NCBI GenBank assembly: GCA_964428355.1
Contig: CAYRYU010000014.1
Coordinates: forward strand, 1-64,000
Direction of reading: 5' to 3'
Length of the DNA stretch: 64,000 nt
Source: CAYRYU01 sp964428355
Lineage (GTDB): Bacteria; Muiribacteriota; Ozemobacteria; Ozemobacterales; Ozemobacteraceae
Part shown: piece by piece, positions 59,601 to 64,000 of the stretch
Position numbering within the stretch: the stretch's first letter is position 1
Layout: each line of letters begins with the position of its first letter
Position numbers and translations under genes: made by a program
Notes under the pieces: generated by a model
Told to the model about the DNA's origin: nothing
Databases searched by the model: none
What the model saw: only the letters and a program-made list of their open reading frames with translations

Positions 59601-60539
59601 GTGGATGGCGCGTTCCGCATCGCGGAGCCCGGCGGGGATGTTCTTGGGGGCGGCTTTCGAGAGGTTGACGAAGATGTCGTTGGCCTTCAGGAGAAGGTCG
59701 ATCTGGTCGGGGACGAGAGTCATTTTCCCGTGCTGGACGGCCGAAAGCACGTCCTCCATAGCATGGGCAAGGGTAACCGCCAGGTGCAGGTCGAGCATCC
59801 GGGCTGCCCCCTTGAGGGAATGCGCGGCGCGCATCATCGGCTCGGCTTTCGCCGGGGACTGGTCGGATTCAAGCTCCACAAGACCGTTTTCGAGTGTCGA
59901 AGCGTGGGCCTCCAGCTCGGCCTTGAACAGCTCGAGCATCGAAAGGTCATACTCGGGCTCCGGCTGCGGGGGCTTCGGCGTTGGGGCCGCTTGGGCAGTT
60001 CGGGGCGGTGGGTCCCTTGGGGTTTCAGGCAGCGACGCACCCGGCTGAGGTGCCCCCGGCTGAGGCGCCCCCGGCTGAGGCGCCCCCGGCTGAGGCGCGC
60101 CCCGGCTACCGACTGGGGCGCTTCCTCCCGCCAATGCCGCCTTCAGCTTTCCTTCCATCTCCCGGATCGCAGGCTCCGCCTCTTGAAGGCCGGCGGGAAT
60201 CTTCCTGGGAGCGGCTTTCGAGAGGTTGACGAAGATGTCGTTGGCCTTCAGGAGAAGGTCGATCTGGTCGGGGACGAGAGTCATTTTCCCGTGCTGGACG
60301 GCCGAAAGCACGTCCTCCATAGCATGGGCAAGGGTAACCGCCAGGTGCAGGTCGAGCATCCGGGCTGCCCCCTTGAGGGAATGCGCGGCGCGCATCATCG
60401 GCTCGGCTTTCGCCGGGGACTGGTCGGATTCGAGTTCAACCAGACCGTTCTCGAGCGCGGCGGAGTGGGTTTCCAACTCGGCCTTGAAAAGCTCGAGCAT
60501 CGAAGGGTCGATCGTGTCGGGCGGGTTGGTGGGACTCAA
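56619..60539 (-). CDS. CheA-REC hybrid kinase (WspE-like) with four tandem Hpt domains
   Basis: A 1306-residue histidine kinase. Four Hpt domains each carry the phospho-His in RAAHS(L/V)KGAARM, the first at His53 and the second at His240. They are separated by Pro/Ala/Gln-rich linkers, one with four PQPGA repeats. The dimerisation region and GHKL ATPase follow (HVLRNAVDHGLET, TDDGKGVD, VSGRGVGLDIF), then a CheW-like domain and a C-terminal receiver with ILVVDDSLTVREVE, VSDIDMPRMNG and YYLTKSS. WspE has this order but one Hpt. The start is TTG at 60539, overlapping the upstream stop (TTGA); ATG at residue 14 is an alternative. Confidence 0.96.
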   Translation of the reverse strand: MSPTNPPDTIDPSMLELFKAELETHSAALENGLVELESDQSPAKAEPMMRAAHSLKGAARMLDLHLAVTLAHAMEDVLSAVQHGKMTLVPDQIDLLLKANDIFVNLSKAAPRKIPAGLQEAEPAIREMEGKLKAALAGGSAPVGSRGAPQPGAPQPGAPQPGAPQPGASLPETPRDPPPRTAQAAPTPKPPQPEPEYDLSMLELFKAELEAHASTLENGLVELESDQSPAKAEPMMRAAHSLKGAARMLDLHLAVTLAHAMEDVLSAVQHGKMTLVPDQIDLLLKANDIFVNLSKAAPKNIPAGLRDAERAIHELEGCLKAVMQGGVPGAPQPGAPKLATAAPSSAKPPSPPAPAIPMPPKPAQVFDLSMLELFKAELETHASALENGLVELESDQSPAKAEPMMRAAHSVKGAARMLGLDLAVTLAHAMEDLLSAVQHGKLVLDSGQIDLLLKANDLFVGLSKKAPVSIPTHLESNASAILEMEGKLKSAMQGGSTASPEKAPPAQAPVPSPAAPAPPPVPKTPQPEPEYDLSMLELFKAELETHASSLENGLVGLETDQSPSKAEPMMRAAHSVKGAARMLGLDLAVTLAHAMEDLLSAVQHGKLTLSADQVDLLLKSNDILVNLSKASPRNIPGQLREAEAPILEMQGKLRAVMDGKPIPTGIPAPAAPPPLAPAPLAPAPVAPATASPPASPTPAAQPPSPAPSAPSQAGRPKPRPGKGEAGESEFVRIQAEKLSHLIGLAGECLIQAKSAKEFGGPLQALKVELRNLGSDLDKCLDTVKAGGSMEKLLLEIASLQKCQNRVAEMLAKQTGRVDHLSTRLESISDRLYHEVITVRMRPFGEGVRGFPRMIRDLAKELGKKVDFQIFGTTTLVDSNILEKLDAPLTHVLRNAVDHGLETPDIRIAAGKPPEGKIILDAHHRSGMLEITITDDGKGVDVEFLRRKILEKGLTTPEMAASMTNDELLEFLFLPGFSTAKVVTQVSGRGVGLDIFMTMIQETGGSKTIETVFGKGTTFRFQLPLTLSVRPVLLVDVASEPFAFPLFRIERLLEVPAAEIRVVEDKQFVTFREEQIGLISARQLFGLPQPETPPEKLRIIVAGDGVRKYGIAVDRFIAERDLVVNPLDPRFGKIANITTTGILEDGSPVLVIDVGDLLVSIAKLLDTQKLAKVLGRAREVEGKKKRILVVDDSLTVREVERRLLDNRGYDVTVAVDGVDGWNTVRTAGPFDLVVSDIDMPRMNGIEFVTLVKKDPKLREIPVIIVSYKDREEDRVKGMNAGANYYLTKSSFKDQTFMNAVRDLIGDP
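59650..59870 (-). repeat. 221-bp perfect direct repeat within cheA (copy in Hpt2)
   Basis: Identical base for base to 60211-60431, offset 561 bp (187 codons). It encodes the core of the second Hpt domain, including the phospho-His. Confidence 0.95.
60045..60105 (-). repeat. 15-bp tandem repeat encoding PQPGA in the cheA linker
   Basis: About four units of CGGCTGAGGCGCCCC-type 15-mers encode (A)PQPGA repeats between Hpt1 and Hpt2. A shorter copy is seen near 59535 between Hpt2 and Hpt3. Confidence 0.85.
60211..60431 (-). repeat. 221-bp perfect direct repeat within cheA (copy in Hpt1)
   Basis: Partner of 59650-59870. The two Hpt domains differ only outside this block, so a recent duplication or gene conversion is implied. 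Confidence 0.95.
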
Positions 60540-61204
60540 GAGACCAGGCTCCTTTGCAGGGCCTGGAAGAACTTTTCCTCCTCCAGGAGCCCGACGTTCT
60601 TGCCTTGGATATAGAAAAGGGACGAGGTGAAGGTCGTATGGCTTTTCGCCAGCGTTGCGGGAACCTCGACCAATTCTGAACTCGCGATCTTGAAGATTCC
60701 AAGCACTTCATCGACCGGGAAAACGAAAGCCCCGTCCTTTTCGATGACGGCGAAACGGGGCCTTTTTGGCGGAGGGTCGTTTTCCCTTCCTTCTTCATCT
60801 ATCCCGATGATCGAGTGGACAGCCACGCAGGGGGTGAGCTTTCCCTCGATGTTTACGAGTCCAAGAAGGTTTTTGCCGGTCCGGGAGGGGAGGGAGCGGA
60901 TCATTCTCAGTTCCGCGATCCCCTTGAAAAAGACGGTCTTGAGGGCAAGCAGCTCTTCGCGGAGGCGGAAGATGATCACTGAAACGAGATCCTCGGCTTC
61001 GGGTGGTTTCTGCCTGGCGAGTTCTTCCGACCATTCCTCGAGAAATCCCCCGGGGATCTCCCGGTCGAGGAGGCTGCGGCCTGCCGCAACGAATTCCGGG
61101 CAGTTCCGGCAATGGGAGAAGATCGCAAGTTTTTCGCAAGTCGGAGAACCGGGAAGCCGGATCGTCTTCCAGCACTTGCCCTTTTCCGTGGAAAAATCAG
61201 CCAT
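60536..61204 (-). CDS. CheW-type adaptor with N-terminal Cys cluster (WspD-like)
   Basis: A 222-residue adaptor. The N-terminal segment CWKTIRLPGSPTCEKLAIF and then HCRNCPEFVAAGR has the Cys-x11-Cys-x8-Cys-x2-Cys pattern of WspD. The CheW fold follows from about residue 70 (VSVIIFRLREELLALKT, LLGLVNIEGKLTPCVAVHSIIGI, FPVDEVLGIFKI). The Cys set could bind a metal. It lies between cheR-TPR and cheA as in Wsp operons, with a 4-bp overlap into cheA. Confidence 0.93.
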   Translation of the reverse strand: MADFSTEKGKCWKTIRLPGSPTCEKLAIFSHCRNCPEFVAAGRSLLDREIPGGFLEEWSEELARQKPPEAEDLVSVIIFRLREELLALKTVFFKGIAELRMIRSLPSRTGKNLLGLVNIEGKLTPCVAVHSIIGIDEEGRENDPPPKRPRFAVIEKDGAFVFPVDEVLGIFKIASSELVEVPATLAKSHTTFTSSLFYIQGKNVGLLEEEKFFQALQRSLVS

Positions 61205-61221
61205 TCACGCCTCTTTTCAGC

Positions 61222-62667
61222 TCAATCCTTGTTTTCCGAGGTCGCCGCCCGCCTCGCCCTTGCCCTGAAAACCTCGGCCTTCGCCGTGTCTCCCTTCTTT
61301 TCGTAGATGAGGCTGAGATTCATCAACGGCTCCGAAAGACGAGGGTCCATGAACAGCGCCCGGTTGAAATACTCTTCGGCCCTGTCGAACTGGTCGAGGG
61401 CCTGGTGAATGAGCCCCATCAGGCTGAACAGCTCGCTGGAGGTATCCTGGTCCCGGAGGGATTTCCTGCAGATCGTAAGCGCTTCGTTCAATTCTCCCCG
61501 ATCCGCCAACCGCCTGGCCAGTTCGATTGGAGAAAGCCGGGTTTCGTCGGGTTCCGAAGCCCTGGAAACACCGCTCTTCGAGACCACCGATCTGATACCC
61601 GTGGTGGCGGATTTGGGAGCGGGCCCCCCGGATCCGGCGGATCCGTGGGATCCGTGGGATCCGGCGAAATCTCCGGATTTGCCAGTCGCCCCTGAGGACT
61701 TGATTATGGCGGATCGCCGCAGCCTCGCCGAAAGGGCTGCCATCCGGCTGGTTGTCCTTGGCCGCCTGAAGGCTGCAGGGGGAGGCGGGGGCGGGGGGGG
61801 AAGCGAAGCGGCGGGTTGGGGGGCGGTTTTCCTGCACGCGAAGCATTTCGCGGCTTTGACTGATGTGAACCCCGATGCCTGGAAGAAGGGAAGCTCGGCA
61901 TAACCGGTGAAAAGGTAACCATCCGGGGAAAGCAGACGGGTGAGGCTCTTGATCAGCGTTTTTCGGGCATCGGCATGGAGGTAGATCAGAAGATTCCGGC
62001 AGAAAATGATGTCGTAGGGCGCTTCTCCAAGAAGGAATGCGGGGTCGGCGAGGTTGCCGGAGTCGAACCTGACGCAATCCAGTACCGACTGCTTGACCTT
62101 GAACTTCGGAGCTCCTGTCGGATCCTTCGTCACGCCGTTCCCGGCGGGCTCGAAAAGCAACCCGTTCGGGGGGAACTCCGTTCCCCTGAAAGAGGGTTTC
62201 CCGAAAACCCCTTTTCTCGCCTCCCGGAGGAAGTTCGAGCTCAGATCGATCGCGTCGATCTGGAAATCGGTTCCCGGGATCCCGCTTTCGAGAAGGGCGA
62301 TTGCGATCGAAAAAGGCTCCTCACCCGTTGCACAGGGGGCGGAAAGAATCCGCTTGCGCTTCCAGAGCTTTTCGGGCCAGGTTTTCTTCCGGGGTTCGGT
62401 GAGCCATTCCTCGCGGGCGATTTTCCCAAGAAGTTCGAAGGCTTCCCTGCCCCGGAAGAACCAGGTTTCGGGAACCAGAAGCGCTTCGACCAGGTGGAAG
62501 AAGGTCTCCCGGGAGTTTTTTATCGCCGCGAAGTAGGCCTTGTGATCGTCAAGAGAGAGTTTGGCCATCTCCACCCGGACGACTTCGGAGAGGCTCTCGA
62601 TTCCGATGGATTCGGGATCGAGGCCGATCCGGTTCGCGAGAAGGGTGAAGATTTCGGGAAGGCTCAT
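61222..62667 (-). CDS. CheR methyltransferase with C-terminal TPR repeats (WspC-like)
   Basis: A 481-residue protein. CheR domains span residues 1 to about 270: PETWFFRGREAFELL, the SAM loop ILSAPCATGEEPFSIAIAL and DIIFCRNLLIYLH. A low-complexity linker follows, with a run of eight Pro and GSHGSHGSAGSGG, the latter from a 9-bp GGATCC-containing tandem repeat near 61630-61665. Then come two or three TPRs (SELFSLMGLIHQALDQFDRA, EYFNRALFMDPRLSEPLMNL). It methylates receptor glutamates; the TPR tail is typical of WspC. The ATG at 62667 overlaps the upstream cheW stop (ATGA). Confidence 0.95.
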   Translation of the reverse strand: MSLPEIFTLLANRIGLDPESIGIESLSEVVRVEMAKLSLDDHKAYFAAIKNSRETFFHLVEALLVPETWFFRGREAFELLGKIAREEWLTEPRKKTWPEKLWKRKRILSAPCATGEEPFSIAIALLESGIPGTDFQIDAIDLSSNFLREARKGVFGKPSFRGTEFPPNGLLFEPAGNGVTKDPTGAPKFKVKQSVLDCVRFDSGNLADPAFLLGEAPYDIIFCRNLLIYLHADARKTLIKSLTRLLSPDGYLFTGYAELPFFQASGFTSVKAAKCFACRKTAPQPAASLPPPPPPPPAAFRRPRTTSRMAALSARLRRSAIIKSSGATGKSGDFAGSHGSHGSAGSGGPAPKSATTGIRSVVSKSGVSRASEPDETRLSPIELARRLADRGELNEALTICRKSLRDQDTSSELFSLMGLIHQALDQFDRAEEYFNRALFMDPRLSEPLMNLSLIYEKKGDTAKAEVFRARARRAATSENKD

Positions 62668-63131
62668 CGTCCGTTTTCTTCCCCCTTGGGGAAAATCGTG
62701 GTCGCGAGGTCCCGGGGGAGCATCTTTTCGATCTCCAGAAGCTGGATCATCCCGTTCGAATCGATCATGACGTCCCCGAGATACGGAGCTTTCTGGACGT
62801 CGAGTTTTGGGGATTGGAACTGGTCCCGGGAAGCGAAGAACGTCTCGGTGGCCTTCTCCACCAGAAGGCCTACGACCCGCTCTTGAGGGGTTTTCTCCCA
62901 CAGGCGGGCGAGGACGATCCGGGTGCTCATCAGGAGCCTGGCTTTCCGGCCCACCAGTGCCTGGGAAACGTCGATCACGGGGAGGACCTCTCCCCGGAAG
63001 TTCATCAGGCCTGCCAGTCCGGGGGGGGCGTTCGGAACCGCACGCAGCGGAACCACCGGGGTTATCTCGACGACCTTCCCGGAATCGAACGCGAAACGGT
63101 CATGTTCGATGAAAAACTGGAGGAGAAGCAT
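62664..63131 (-). CDS. CheW-type adaptor (WspB-like)
   Basis: A 155-residue single-domain adaptor linking the receptor to CheA. Characteristic strands are LLLQFFIEHDRFAFDSGKVVEI, GLAGLMNFRGEVLPVIDVSQAL and VVGLLVEKATETF. The first residues match the WspB-type start. It lies 9 bp after the receptor gene and overlaps cheR by 4 bp. Confidence 0.94.
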   Translation of the reverse strand: MLLLQFFIEHDRFAFDSGKVVEITPVVPLRAVPNAPPGLAGLMNFRGEVLPVIDVSQALVGRKARLLMSTRIVLARLWEKTPQERVVGLLVEKATETFFASRDQFQSPKLDVQKAPYLGDVMIDSNGMIQLLEIEKMLPRDLATTIFPKGEENGR

Positions 63132-63140
63132 CCTGACTTC

Positions 63141-64000
63141 CTACTCCACCGAAAACCGCGATACTTCGGTGTGGAGGCGGTTCGCGGACTCCTTGAGGTT
63201 CTGGATCAGATCGCGGTTTTCCCGGATCGCCATGTCCTGGATCTTGGCCTGGGTGGACAGGAGGTCCATCTGTTCGCTGATCTCGCCTCCGCACTGGGAT
63301 TGCGCTTTCATGCGCCGGTTGGCCTCCTCGAATTGGGGCCCCAGGTTCCGGGTGTAATCGATGAGACAGGAGAGGTTGCGTCCGGCCTTCTCGATCACGA
63401 CCGAACTCGAATCGAGGTCCACCGCGAAAGAATTGACCGTCTTCTCTCCGTCGGAAATCGACTTCTGGACCGCGCCGATGATTTCCTCGATATCGATGAC
63501 GGCAACGGCCGTCTGGTCGGCCAGCTTGCGGATCTCGCTGGCGACGACGCTGAACCCCTTCCCGTGCTCTCCGGCCTTTTCGGCTTCCATTGCCGCGTTG
63601 AGGGATAGCAGGTTGATCCGGTTGGCGACCTTGGTGATCGTCGTGATGACCTGACTGACGTTGTCGGACTTGACCCGGATGACCCGGAACTTCTCGGAAA
63701 TCCCCTGGTTGGCGGAGAGGATCGCCTGCATCGTCTTGTTCATCCGCTCAACGTGTTCGACGCCGAGAGCGGCCATCTCTGCCGCATCTCCCGCCATGAG
63801 CGAAAGCTCCTCCATCGAAGAAGCCAGATCGTCGGCTGTCGCCTTGATGTTCTTGCTGTGGAGGTTGACCTTCAGGGTCGATTCCATCTGCTCCGCGACC
63901 GCCTCCTCGAGGGAGTTTGTCGCCCCCGCAAGCTTCTGGAGAAAATCGGAGACGGTCTTTTCGGTTTCGATTACCCTCGCAAGAAAACCCTTCAGGTTGT
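63141..64000 (-). CDS. Methyl-accepting chemotaxis protein (WspA-like), N-terminal part outside the window
   Basis: The C-terminal ~286 residues of a receptor; the frame is open to the window edge, so the sensory part is missing. The signalling tip is ITKVANRINLLSLNAAMEAEKAGEHGKGFSVVASEIRKLADQ, the conserved hairpin that binds CheW and CheA. Flanking coiled-coil helices carry possible methylation sites. It is the first gene of the operon in view and presumably sets its input. Confidence 0.93.
   Translation of the reverse strand, partial: NLKGFLARVIETEKTVSDFLQKLAGATNSLEEAVAEQMESTLKVNLHSKNIKATADDLASSMEELSLMAGDAAEMAALGVEHVERMNKTMQAILSANQGISEKFRVIRVKSDNVSQVITTITKVANRINLLSLNAAMEAEKAGEHGKGFSVVASEIRKLADQTAVAVIDIEEIIGAVQKSISDGEKTVNSFAVDLDSSSVVIEKAGRNLSCLIDYTRNLGPQFEEANRRMKAQSQCGGEISEQMDLLSTQAKIQDMAIRENRDLIQNLKESANRLHTEVSRFSVE

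Overview
The window is a high-GC (about 60 %), gene-dense stretch from what looks like an uncultured Gram-negative bacterium. Lipoproteins with clear lipoboxes and a porin-like beta-barrel ending in Phe argue for two membranes. A 100-base run of N at 36782-36881 shows that this is a draft scaffold. The mix of a microcompartment locus, a Wsp-type chemosensory operon and many low-similarity secreted proteins fits a candidate phylum such as Riflebacteria, but that placement is a guess. No rRNA, tRNA, CRISPR array, phage or transposase was seen.

Layout. 1-2532 is the end of a large secreted Ig-like repeat protein. 2554-9004 is a plus-strand operon: obgE, nadD-yqeK fusion, an LCP-family protein, queA, tgt and a TPR protein, with 4-bp stop/start overlaps along its length. 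9066-13402 holds three paralogous lipoproteins sharing a GCEKGxLG signature. 13479-21386 (minus) is a bacterial microcompartment (BMC) operon: a triosephosphate-isomerase-like protein, pduL, one BMC-H, one BMC-P, pduP, pduS, a pduT-type BMC-T, rpiB, an apparently inserted four-helix-bundle gene, and deoB. It lacks an obvious signature lyase or aldolase. The leader of the operon carries an intrinsic terminator. 21807-35546 is a mixed region: a 7TM sensor-like protein, uvrB, an M55 D-aminopeptidase, a sigma-54 activator, a zinc-ribbon TPR protein, an MscS channel with a cyclic-nucleotide domain, a very long helical-repeat protein and a YkgJ-type Cys-cluster protein.

35570-48259 (minus) begins with an esterase and the N gap, then a run of genes on one strand: DJ-1/PfpI, an anti-sigma-type ATPase and its STAS partner, glgX, an AGE-fold protein, and a set of small enzymes (two tautomerases, two cupins, a CMD-family protein, ABM-type proteins, a ThDP enzyme and a second DJ-1/PfpI protein). 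48540-54233 (plus) carries an unusual exported NadD-like/nucleoside-phosphorylase-like fusion, a porin-like protein and an ADP/ATP-translocase-like transporter that probably starts at CTG.

54416-64000 (minus) is a chemosensory operon in exact Wsp order (MCP, CheW, CheR-TPR, Cys-rich CheW, CheA-REC, CheB). The place of the diguanylate cyclase WspR is taken by a receiver-PP2C phosphatase, and the CheA has four tandem Hpt domains. A PP2C output plus a STAS/anti-sigma pair elsewhere in the window suggests that the pathway ends in partner switching rather than c-di-GMP synthesis.

The strongest candidates for undescribed biology are this Wsp-to-PP2C circuit, the BMC locus with its pseudo-TIM protein and attenuator-like leader, and the exported NadD/phosphorylase fusion.
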